A DNA stretch of 36,429 nt from an uncultured Lachnoclostridium sp. Lineage in GTDB: Bacteria; Bacillota; Clostridia; Lachnospirales; Lachnospiraceae. The notes beneath the pieces are model-generated. The model had not been told where the DNA came from. It made no database searches and worked only from the letters and a program-made list of their open reading frames with translations. The stretch's first letter is position 1, and the number at the start of each line of letters is the position of its first letter. A program made the translations under genes and the position numbers. The stretch spans positions 1 to 36,429 of the forward strand of contig CANBKJ010000026.1 in NCBI GenBank assembly GCA_947369165.1, read 5' to 3'. Positions 1-7,032 of the stretch are shown piece by piece.

Positions 1-131
1 ATATAAACCTCATATACCTTATTTTTAAATAATTCCCACAAATCCAGTGTATTCTGCATCTTCTCCGGTGCATCCGCCTGATACAGATAACTAACTACAG
101 AAGTGTCTAAATAAACTTTAAGTTTCCGCAT
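1..131 (-). CDS. PIN-domain protein, N-terminal part (cut by window edge)
   Basis: The gene starts with ATG at 131 and runs off the left edge, so only about 43 residues are visible. They begin MRKLKVYLDTSVVSYLY, which fits the first strand and acidic metal-binding Asp (the D of LDTS) of a PIN-fold nuclease of the VapC or PilT type. A good Shine-Dalgarno (GGGAGAAG) lies 5-6 bases upstream, and a separate strong promoter is found at 156-184. PIN proteins are often ribonuclease toxins, but no antitoxin gene fits in the 120 bases upstream. An antitoxin could follow downstream, outside the window. The other PIN acidic residues cannot be checked here, so the call rests on the N-terminus only. Confidence 0.6.
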   Translation of the reverse strand, partial: MRKLKVYLDTSVVSYLYQADAPEKMQNTLDLWELFKNKVYEVY

Positions 132-155
132 AATATCTTCTCCCTATCAGAATAA

Positions 156-184
156 ATTATATCACAATTTTTTTCATTCCACAA
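156..184 (-). promoter_or_regulatory. Sigma-A-like promoter of the PIN-domain gene
   Basis: On the minus strand, TTGTGG (179-184) is followed by a 17-base spacer and a perfect TATAAT (156-161). A TG one base upstream of the -10 makes it an extended -10. The predicted start is about 15-20 bases upstream of the PIN gene's ribosome binding site. The PIN gene is therefore probably not dependent on the truncated gene before it. Confidence 0.65.
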
Positions 185-253
185 TTTTATGGTATGCAGG
201 ACACATCCCCTTTAAAAAGGGGCAGTTTCCTATCCAACAACAGCCGGGTATAC

Positions 254-1273
254 TCACTTCTGCTGTTTGTTCGCAGATACTTCCACCGTTGTCTCCGTTT
301 TCGCCATAGTCTGCATCGTCGAGAACAAATAATCCGCCTCATAATCCTTTGCCTTATTCGAAAACATACCGAACTTCTTTTCCTCTCCAAAAACTTTTTT
401 GTAACTCCGAATGGCATGTCTAGCAATTTGTTCTCTGTGAACTAAAAAAAGAATTCTCTTAGGATTTATTTCCCGTGCAGCAAATGCAGACGCATAGGTT
501 TTCCCTGTCCCCGTTGCAGAAATTAACAATGCCCTATCTTCGCCTCTATCTCTCAGCTTAATAAGATTAGAAACAAATGCTAACTGCATGTTATTTGGTT
601 TTAAACGATATTGCTCCACAGAGGGAATGTGAGCCTTGCGCGCAATATTCTTTTGCTTTTTAACAATTTCATAATTTATACGATATGTATCTATAAATTC
701 ATCGTACCTTTTAGCATATTCCGAATCCCAAAAACTTTCAAATTCCTGAAGGATCTGTTTTGTATACTCACCTTCTTCTGTTGAAACCAACCTTGTATTC
801 CATTCCTTATTTCTTGTCAAGGCGCTGGAAGTCATATTAGAACTTCCCACAATGATACGATACATCCCCTCTTTTTCAAAAACATATCCCTTCGTATGAA
901 AACCTTCTTTTGCCTCACCAGTACAGTACATCCTTAACTCAATATTGTTGAATTCCTGCAGTTTGTCAAGTGCTTTCGGTTCTGTAAACATTAAGTAGTC
1001 TGTCGTCATAATACGGCCGACTACCTGCTTTTTCTCTAACTCTCTCAACGTCTGCAGGAGTGGTTGAATTCCTGCCATGGTTATAAATGCAACACTTATG
1101 AAAAAACGATCACAAAATAAGAGTTCCTCCTCGATAGTGGATAACATCTTACTTCCTTCTTTATAATTATTCGAGATAAACTGTGGTTTATATGCAAGAT
1201 TGGAAGAAACTTTGCTGTCAACAAAAGCCGTTTCTAATCCATTCCTCAATTTTTGTATCATCTGTTGATTCAT
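254..1273 (-). pseudogene. 3'-truncated PLD-nuclease/superfamily II helicase
   Basis: 339 residues remain. Residues about 30-190 resemble the N-terminal phospholipase-D-like nuclease domain of DUF3427-type helicases, with an HTKGYVF motif followed by VGSSNMTSSAL (the HxK...GSxN signature). Residues about 225-325 start a helicase core with Walker A (SATGTGKT) and motif Ia-like VHREQIARH. The protein stops just after FSTMQTMAK, immediately before where the DEAD/DEAH box should come. The last ~12 residues look unrelated to the family. Full-length relatives are, from memory, roughly 900-1,000 residues, so most of the motor is missing. The most likely cause is a deletion that joined this 5' fragment to the DNA before the PIN gene. 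The remaining nuclease domain could still fold, but helicase activity is not possible. Confidence 0.75.
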
Positions 1274-1295
1274 CTTCTGCCTTCCCTTTCTCCTT

Positions 1296-1625
1296 CTATT
1301 TCCCCGTCAATCCATAGCTCTCCCGGATCATCCGCTTTACGTCCTCCTCCGGTACAGTGCCATCTAAAATAATCGAGTTCCAATATTTCTTATTCATATG
1401 GTAAGCCGGGATCACCGAATCAAATGCCTGACGCCAGAATTCCCGCCATTCGGGATCACATTTGACATTGATCCATATATTTCCCTCCCTCTCAAAGATC
1501 CAGGCAAAAACCTTACGGCTGTCATTATGCCGGATCACCGTCCAATTCGGATCCCGAAAGGGATAATCTTCATAACAGCTGCCCAGTGACAGGCAATACT
1601 GGATGGCTTCTTGTCGTGTCCTCAT
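1296..1625 (-). CDS. YjbR/MmcQ family (DUF419) protein
   Basis: A 109-residue protein of the length expected for the family. It shows the typical pattern: an N-terminal YCLSLGSCYEDYPF segment, a WTVIRH strand, INVKCDPEWREFWRQ, and the C-terminal YHMNKKYWNSIILDGTVP. The family has a CyaY-like alpha/beta fold and is annotated as DNA-binding, but no reaction is established, so I give no function beyond the family. The gene lies 22 bases upstream of the truncated helicase on the same strand. The family identity is secure; the biological role is not known. Confidence 0.85.
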   Translation of the reverse strand: MRTRQEAIQYCLSLGSCYEDYPFRDPNWTVIRHNDSRKVFAWIFEREGNIWINVKCDPEWREFWRQAFDSVIPAYHMNKKYWNSIILDGTVPEEDVKRMIRESYGLTGK

Positions 1626-1761
1626 TTTTTTCCTCCGTGCTCATTTAACTATGTTTTCAACTTAGTAATAAGTCTATCACAATTCACTGCTGCTTTCCAT
1701 CTTTTTCTAAAATCCCCTCCTCTCTCTTTCCCATTTTCAGCACTCTGGGACGCTCAAACGA

Positions 1762-1790
1762 TTGACACCAATCTCTCCCTATGTTAAGAT
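1762..1790 (+). promoter_or_regulatory. Sigma-A promoter of the amino acid ABC operon
   Basis: A perfect TTGACA (1762-1767) is followed by a 17-base spacer and TAAGAT (1785-1790). The first gene starts at 1885, leaving a leader of about 90 bases. I saw no recognisable riboswitch or T-box in that leader. A second -10-like TATGAT lies at 1800-1805. Confidence 0.7.
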
Positions 1791-1884
1791 TATCCTTGTT
1801 ATGATAATACATGCCGTCCTGGTTTTTGTCCTATGAAAGATCTGGCAAAATACCGGCGGTACAAGAAAAGAAGCGAGGTATATT

Positions 1885-2700
1885 ATGAAAAAGAAATTAC
1901 TGGCATTACTGCTTATGAGCGCATGCGTATTCACATCCCTTACCGGCTGCGGCGGGGAAGATGCAAAAGAAGATCAGACTTCTACTGGTGGACAGAAATT
2001 TACCGTAGGGTTTGACGCGGAGTATCCCCCTTATGGTTATATGGATGACAACGGGGATTACACCGGCTTTGACCTGGAACTGGCTGCGGAAGTGTGCAAA
2101 TTAAACAACTGGGAACTGGTCAAACAGCCCATCGTCTGGGACAACAAGGACAACGAGCTGAATTCCGGCGCCCTGGACTGTATCTGGAACGGTTTCACGA
2201 TGAATGGTAGGGAAGATAAGTACACCTGGTCCGATGCTTACGTTGACAACAGCCAGGTCGTCGTTGTGGCAAAGGATTCCGGAATATCTGCTCCGGCAGA
2301 TCTGAAAGATAAAACCGTAGGTGTTCAGGCTGCATCCGCTGCCCTGGACCTGCTGAAAAGCGATGAAGAGGGCGGACAAAAAGCACTCTCCGACACCTTT
2401 AAGGCACTTCAGGAGTTCGCTGATTACAACACGGCTTTTGTCGAGCTGGAAGCAGGCTCTATCGATGCTATTGCCATGGATATCGGTGTGGCACAGTACC
2501 AGATCAAAAACCGCGGAGACGGCAAATACACCATTCTGGATGAGCACCTGAACTCAGAAAAATATGCCATTGGCTTCAAACTTGGCAATGAAGAGCTTCG
2601 CGACAAAGTGAATAAATCTCTTCACGACCTGAAAGCAAATGGCAAATTTGATGAATTGGCCAAAAAATACGAATTAAGCGAAATGACCTGCTTAGAATAA
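1885..2700 (+). CDS. Amino acid ABC transporter, substrate-binding lipoprotein
   Basis: 271 residues, first gene of a three-gene importer. A lipoprotein signal peptide ends in the lipobox LTGC with Cys22 as the lipid attachment site, so the mature protein is tethered outside the membrane. The rest matches the SBP_bac_3 family (type 2 periplasmic-binding fold), with VGFDAEYPPYGY followed by GFDLELAAEV and the hinge segment LKDKTVGVQAASAALDLL. The ribosome binding site GCGAGGT lies just upstream of the ATG. The family binds polar or charged amino acids or cystine, and the exact ligand cannot be read from the sequence. The permease gene follows after 13 bases. Confidence 0.9.
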   Translation: MKKKLLALLLMSACVFTSLTGCGGEDAKEDQTSTGGQKFTVGFDAEYPPYGYMDDNGDYTGFDLELAAEVCKLNNWELVKQPIVWDNKDNELNSGALDCIWNGFTMNGREDKYTWSDAYVDNSQVVVVAKDSGISAPADLKDKTVGVQAASAALDLLKSDEEGGQKALSDTFKALQEFADYNTAFVELEAGSIDAIAMDIGVAQYQIKNRGDGKYTILDEHLNSEKYAIGFKLGNEELRDKVNKSLHDLKANGKFDELAKKYELSEMTCLE

Positions 2701-2713
2701 GGAGCAATTACAT

Positions 2714-3361
2714 ATGAGTTTTTCCATGATGCTTTCTCAGATGTCTGAGGGTATGTTAAATACCCTCGGCGTCTTTATTCTCACCCTTCTGTTTTCCATG
2801 CCCTTCGGTTTTGTAGTGGCATTTGGAAGAATGTCAAAATGCCGGCCAGTCAGCGGCTTTACCCGCATCTTTATCTCCATCATGCGGGGGACACCTCTGA
2901 TGCTGCAGCTTATGGTGGTGTACTTTTTTCCCTATTACCTGTTCGGTCTTTCCATCGGAGCCTGGAGATTTCCCGCTATTATCCTTGGATTTTCCATAAA
3001 CTATGCGGCATATTTCGCAGAAATATACCGTTCCGGCATCGAAGCGATTCCAAAGGGACAGTACGAAGCTGCTGCCATCCTGGGATACAACAAGGTACAG
3101 ACCTTTTTGAAGATCATTCTTCCCCAGGTCATCAAGATCATTCTTCCTTCGGTGACCAACGAGGTCATTACCCTTGTCAAAGACACCTCTCTTGCCTACT
3201 CCCTTTCCTATATGGAAATGTTCAGCATAGCAAAGCAGATCGCCGCAAGAGAGACTACCTTGATGCCTTTTGCGATCTCCGCCGTCTTCTATTACATCTT
3301 TAACCTCCTGGTGACATTTGTGATGGAAAAGCTGGAGAAAAAAATGAATTACTACAAATAG
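2714..3361 (+). CDS. Amino acid ABC transporter, permease
   Basis: 215 residues, the usual size for a HisM/GlnP-type permease. Several hydrophobic membrane segments are visible (for example [19 protein letters not shown] near residue 20 and AFYYIFNLL-like stretches near the C-terminus). The EAA loop that contacts the ATPase is present around [24 protein letters not shown]. It lies between the binding protein and the ATPase genes with short gaps (13 and 8 bases), so the three are almost certainly one transcript. A single permease gene implies a homodimeric channel. Confidence 0.9.
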   Translation: MSFSMMLSQMSEGMLNTLGVFILTLLFSMPFGFVVAFGRMSKCRPVSGFTRIFISIMRGTPLMLQLMVVYFFPYYLFGLSIGAWRFPAIILGFSINYAAYFAEIYRSGIEAIPKGQYEAAAILGYNKVQTFLKIILPQVIKIILPSVTNEVITLVKDTSLAYSLSYMEMFSIAKQIAARETTLMPFAISAVFYYIFNLLVTFVMEKLEKKMNYYK

Positions 3362-3369
3362 AGGAGGAA

Positions 3370-4134
3370 ATGGCTTTGAATTATTTACTGGAAATGAATC
3401 ATGTAAAAAAATCCTTTGCGGATCTGGAAGTGCTCAAGGATATTTCCCTAAAAGTAGCAGAGGGCGAAGTGCTCTCCATCATCGGTCCCTCCGGTTCTGG
3501 CAAATCCACTCTTCTGCGATGTGCCACCCTGCTGGAGAAAATGGATTACGGGGATCTGAGCTATCTGGGCAGAACTGCTGCCTCCATCCAGGGAAACACC
3601 TGTGTCTATGCCAAAAACATAGAACTTGAGACCATCAAAGAATCCTTTGGACTGGTTTTCCAGAACTTTAACCTGTTTCCTCACTACACCGTTATGAAAA
3701 ATATTACAGATGCGCCGCTTCATGTGCAGAAACGCCCGAAGGAAGAAGTCATGAAAGAGGCAGAGGATCTTTTGGAAAAAATGGGTTTGAGCGATAAAGC
3801 GGACTATTATCCCCACCAGCTCTCCGGCGGACAGCAGCAGCGCGTCGCCATCGCCAGAGCTCTGGCGCTGAATCCAAAAGTTCTCTTTTTCGACGAACCA
3901 ACCTCTGCGCTGGATCCGGAACTCACCGGAGAAGTCCTAAAAGTAATTCGCTCCCTGGCAGAAGCCAAGATGACGATGGTAATCGTAACCCACGAGATGG
4001 AATTCGCCAAAAACATTTCTGACCGAATCATTTTTATGGATCAGGGCGTGATCGCAGTGGAAGGCACCCCGGAAGAGGTATTCCATTCCGATCATGTGAG
4101 GATGAATGAATTTCTGGGGAAACTGAATCGGTAA
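3370..4134 (+). CDS. Amino acid ABC transporter, ATP-binding protein
   Basis: 254 residues. Walker A is GPSGSGKST (about residues 39-47), the ABC signature is [15 protein letters not shown], Walker B is [14 protein letters not shown] and the switch histidine lies in VTHEM. It is the motor of the polar amino acid importer in the two genes before it. GAGGAGGAA directly upstream of the ATG decides the start. The region after LLEKMDYG carries a short insertion (around [14 protein letters not shown]) compared with the classic GlnQ/HisP form, where a shorter DGxxL segment is normal. I see no clear terminator after the gene. Confidence 0.9.
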   Translation: MALNYLLEMNHVKKSFADLEVLKDISLKVAEGEVLSIIGPSGSGKSTLLRCATLLEKMDYGDLSYLGRTAASIQGNTCVYAKNIELETIKESFGLVFQNFNLFPHYTVMKNITDAPLHVQKRPKEEVMKEAEDLLEKMGLSDKADYYPHQLSGGQQQRVAIARALALNPKVLFFDEPTSALDPELTGEVLKVIRSLAEAKMTMVIVTHEMEFAKNISDRIIFMDQGVIAVEGTPEEVFHSDHVRMNEFLGKLNR

Positions 4135-4295
4135 GATACAGAGAATGGGAGGGGACAGCCAAGTCGGGGGTGCGGACAAATAGCCACTGAAGCGCTCTTG
4201 ACAGTCTTTGGGTAATATGCGAAAGTCTTCTTTCAATAAAGTTCAAAATATCTTTCCGACATCACATAGTCAAGGGATATTTCGCACGACGAGGT

Positions 4296-5039
4296 TTATT
4301 CCCATTTGAAGCACTTTATAGAGATACCAAAACAAATGAGTGCAATGGCGCTCATAACAGTAACAGGAAGCAGCACATTTTCAACCGGTAATCCAAGAAA
4401 TGCCGCTTTCATCAACTGAATACCTTGTGTCAACGGAAAAATACTGATTATCTTCTGCATGGCAATGGGCATAACCTCAAAAGGAAGTGTCGCTCCTGAA
4501 AAAATCAGCATGGGAAAATACAGAATACAGGCAATCACACTCGCGCTTTTCGTGTTTTTCGCAATTCCTCCAACCAACAATCCTATGCTCAAAGTCGATA
4601 CCATAGTCAAAAGCCAGCTTCCTAAGAACAACAGGAAAGAACCATGTATTTTTATTTTCCATAACAGCGTGGCGGCGGGGAACAGAGTAAGCATTGACAC
4701 TATGCAATAAATAACGTAAATCAAAAATTCTACCAAAAGTAATTTTGCCGGACTGACAGGGGTAACTTGAAAACGCTTCAAAATTTTTCGTTCCCGATAT
4801 TCTGATACGACAAGAGGCAAGCCCATTAGTCCGCCCGCACAAATGGAGATACAGCATAATGCGCCAAAGGACTGTTCCATTAAAGTATATGCTGCTCCGT
4901 CTTCAGCCAACTTTGTCCCATAAATAAAGCCAAGGATAACTAAAACAATCAGCGGCATAATGACAGCAAAAATAACCATATTCATGTTTCTAATGTTTAA
5001 TTTCAATTCATATTTCAAGAGTGTCCTAAATGATTTCAT
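4296..5039 (-). CDS. ABC-2 type exporter, permease
   Basis: 247 residues with about six hydrophobic membrane spans, starting with an N-terminal span (MVIFAVIMPLIVLVILGF) and a conserved middle part (SGATLPFEVMPIAMQKIISIFPLTQGIQLMKAAF) typical of ABC-2 / DrrB-like export permeases. Its start overlaps the ATPase stop by four bases (ATGA), which implies translational coupling. Together they form an export pump of the kind used for drugs, peptides or lipids. The substrate is unknown. The MerR-type regulator just upstream suggests that a small molecule induces the pump. Confidence 0.88.
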   Translation of the reverse strand: MKSFRTLLKYELKLNIRNMNMVIFAVIMPLIVLVILGFIYGTKLAEDGAAYTLMEQSFGALCCISICAGGLMGLPLVVSEYRERKILKRFQVTPVSPAKLLLVEFLIYVIYCIVSMLTLFPAATLLWKIKIHGSFLLFLGSWLLTMVSTLSIGLLVGGIAKNTKSASVIACILYFPMLIFSGATLPFEVMPIAMQKIISIFPLTQGIQLMKAAFLGLPVENVLLPVTVMSAIALICFGISIKCFKWE

Positions 5040-5758
5040 TCTTTCTCCTCCTCACCGGAAAGCATAAGATAAGCGTCCTCAAAGTTCTCACACCCACTGG
5101 CTTTCTTTGCCTGTTCAACAGTTCCATAAAAGACAGCCTTCCCTTTTTTCAAAATACATATCTCGTCACATAAGGCTTCCACTTCGTCCATGAAATGAGA
5201 AGTTAAAAAGATAGTTAATCCCTTGCTTTTTAATTCAGATAATGTTTTCCAAACATCACGCCGGGCTTTTGCGTCAAGCCCGGTAGTCAATTCATCAAGG
5301 AATACCAGTTCCGGGTTCGGGATTAAGGAAAGCACAATAAATAAGCGTTGACGCTCCCCGCCGGATAAACTTTTTACCGCATTACCAGTCTTACCTCCTA
5401 TTCCAAATTGTTCACAAAGTTCCTTCCAGTTGGCAGGTGCTTCATAAAGGCAAGAGGTTTCTTCACATAGTTCTGAAACTTTGATTTCCGGCTGATAATC
5501 GCCCTCTTGAAACTGAACGCCAACATTCTGAAACAGACAGTTTCTATCTTTTTTCGGGTTACAACCCAAGACGGATACCGTTCCGCTGTCGGCAATTTTT
5601 GTGCCTAAGATACACTCAATCGTTGTGCTTTTCCCTGAGCCGTTTGAGCCAAGAAGCCCGTAAACGGTTCCGCGATTTACGGATAAATTGATTTTGTCTA
5701 CCGCAAGCTGATTGCCGTAGTATTTTGACAACTGCTCCACATTGATTACAGTCTGCAT
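5036..5758 (-). CDS. ABC-2 type exporter, ATP-binding protein
   Basis: 240 residues. Walker A is GSNGSGKST (about residues 35-43), the signature is LSGGERQRLFIVLSL, Walker B is LVFLDELTTGLD and the H-loop is LTSHFMDEVEALCD. Walker B has DEL rather than the usual DEP, a variant that keeps the catalytic Glu. This is the motor for the permease that overlaps its 3' end. AAGGAGG lies 7 bases before the ATG. Transcription probably starts at the MerR-type promoter at 5790-5820, giving a short leader of about 30 bases. Confidence 0.9.
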   Translation of the reverse strand: MQTVINVEQLSKYYGNQLAVDKINLSVNRGTVYGLLGSNGSGKSTTIECILGTKIADSGTVSVLGCNPKKDRNCLFQNVGVQFQEGDYQPEIKVSELCEETSCLYEAPANWKELCEQFGIGGKTGNAVKSLSGGERQRLFIVLSLIPNPELVFLDELTTGLDAKARRDVWKTLSELKSKGLTIFLTSHFMDEVEALCDEICILKKGKAVFYGTVEQAKKASGCENFEDAYLMLSGEEEKE

Positions 5759-5789
5759 AATAAGTCCTCCTTTTTTCTTTCGTGAAATA

Positions 5790-5820
5790 AGAATACCACC
5801 AATGAAAACATTGGTGGCAA
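5790..5820 (-). promoter_or_regulatory. MerR-type operator-promoter with 19-bp dyad spacer
   Basis: On the minus strand the -35 is TTGCCA (5815-5820) and the -10 is TATTCT (5790-5795), separated by exactly 19 bases. A perfect 9-bp inverted repeat, CCACCAATG-AAAA-CATTGGTGG (5796-5817 on the plus strand), fills the spacer and runs into the -35. A 19-20-base spacer holding a dyad is the hallmark of promoters that MerR regulators activate by untwisting DNA. The site lies directly between the MerR gene and the exporter genes. It could alternatively be a weak terminator for merR, but no U-tract follows the hairpin. Confidence 0.75.
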
Positions 5821-5830
5821 AGTGTAGGGT

Positions 5831-6574
5831 TTAAGAAAATTGGATTTTCATATCTTGCAACATATCCAAAATAGTGGCTGCATTTTTTTCTGCTGCTGAC
5901 AGCGATACAATTAGTCTGTCGCAGACAGAAATAATGTCATCTGTCTGTTTTGGCGTGTTTAATGTAGCGCGAATATCTGTATCGGGATTTTGGGATAGCT
6001 GTTGCAAAAGCCGCAGGATTGCTTCTAAGGAATAATTCGCACATCTTAATGAGCGAATTATTTTTAGCCGCTGTATGTCCTCATCCGTATAGACGCGATA
6101 CCCGTTATCTTTTCTTTTTACGGTAAGTAAGCCGTTCATTTCCCAATTTCGGAGAGTGTCCATAGAAATATTAAGCAGTTCTGACACATCTTTTCGCTTC
6201 AAATGTTGGGAATTCCCCCCAATACCGCCGGATAAAATCTGCTTTACAATTTCAATAGCTTCTTCTGCGTTCCGGCATTCCTGTCTGATTTGCTTCAGAT
6301 AATTTTTTGTAAGCGCAATGGCTGTATCAAAATCTCCTGTTGCTGATACTGTAATCATCTGTACAATTTTCTTCCTTAATCCGTTTTGCAAGACCTCTAC
6401 TTGAAATGCAAGGCGTATCAGCTTACATTGCTTTATATGAAATTCTGTAAATACACGATAGCCATTTGACAGCCGTTCCGGCTTAGGTATCAGTTTCAGT
6501 TTTTCATATAACCGTACTGTGTTTGGGTGTATTCCAATGATTGCGGCAACTTCCGCAGTTTTGTATGTCTTCAC
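5831..6574 (-). CDS. Transcriptional regulator with two tandem MerR domains
   Basis: 247 residues starting at GTG. Two separate MerR helix-turn-helix units are visible: residues about 4-70 (TAEVAAIIGIHPNTVRLYEK, with NGYRVFTE) and about 125-195 (KDVSELLNISMDTLRNWEMNG, with NGYRVYTDEDIQRLK). They are joined by a helical linker (about residues 80-115). A short C-terminal helix follows, and there is no evident effector-binding domain of the GyrI type. Classical MerR proteins have one DNA-binding domain and dimerise, so a duplicated form may bind as a pseudo-dimer or a larger array. It lies upstream of an exporter with a MerR-type operator between them, so it very likely controls that pump and senses its substrate. 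Confidence 0.85.
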   Translation of the reverse strand: MKTYKTAEVAAIIGIHPNTVRLYEKLKLIPKPERLSNGYRVFTEFHIKQCKLIRLAFQVEVLQNGLRKKIVQMITVSATGDFDTAIALTKNYLKQIRQECRNAEEAIEIVKQILSGGIGGNSQHLKRKDVSELLNISMDTLRNWEMNGLLTVKRKDNGYRVYTDEDIQRLKIIRSLRCANYSLEAILRLLQQLSQNPDTDIRATLNTPKQTDDIISVCDRLIVSLSAAEKNAATILDMLQDMKIQFS

Positions 6575-6640
6575 TGTTTCTCGCCCCCATTCTCTCCCAG
6601 TATATCATAGCCAAAAAGTCTGGTGTTATAGTGTAGGGTT

Positions 6641-6847
6641 CTATTTTACCATAGAAAATAAATTGGGCAAAATTGTGTTGGTTGATATTGGCATTTCTAA
6701 AATTCCTCCGTAGTAGGGGATAAGGAAAATTTTTATCTCTGGAACATTTAAAAGAACATTGAGCAGGGACTGCTGGGACAGAAACACATTCTTCTGGCGG
6801 TTCAAACGCCCATAGGACGCATACAGGCTTTCAATCTTGTAGTGCAC
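6641..6847 (-). other. Short ORF, possible gene remnant of unknown origin
   Basis: A 68-residue reading frame with a GTG start and no good ribosome binding site. The first ~35 residues (IESLYASYGRLNRQKNV, then VFLSQQSLLNVLLNVPE) look like real protein and the rest does not. I do not recognise a family. The most reasonable reading is the tail end of a mobile-element gene left next to the acquired MerR/ABC block, but this is weak. The stretch 6575-7032 otherwise holds the merR upstream region and the terminator at 6852-6899, with nothing else evident. Confidence 0.25.
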
Positions 6848-6851
6848 GCAA

Positions 6852-6899
6852 AAAGGGGCTAAACAATATTCCCTTTCGGGTTTACTGTTTAGCCCCTTT
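6852..6899 (-). terminator. Rho-independent terminator downstream of ppdK
   Basis: A perfect 14-bp stem (AAAGGGGCTAAACA at 6852-6865 with its complement at 6886-6899) encloses a 20-base loop. Read on the minus strand it is followed by a U-tract (TTTTT). It lies about 130 bases after the ppdK stop and is the best candidate terminator for that gene. It could also isolate the neighbouring MerR/ABC block from read-through. Confidence 0.8.
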
Positions 6900-7032
6900 G
6901 TAGACTAAATATAAAGTTCAACAATCAAATCTTGATATTTATTACATTTTCGGTATTTCGGACTGTGCCCCAGGAAATCCCTCTCGTCGTCTACCGTTAC
7001 TGTAATTGTCATCAAGTGAAGCGAATCTTCAA

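Noticed and set aside
4034-4246. 70-codon minus-strand frame between the two ABC systems
   Set aside because: Most of it overlaps the conserved end of the amino acid ABC ATPase gene, and it lacks family features.
5796-5817. Perfect hairpin after merR read as a terminator
   Set aside because: No U-tract follows, and it sits exactly in a 19-base promoter spacer, which is a better explanation.
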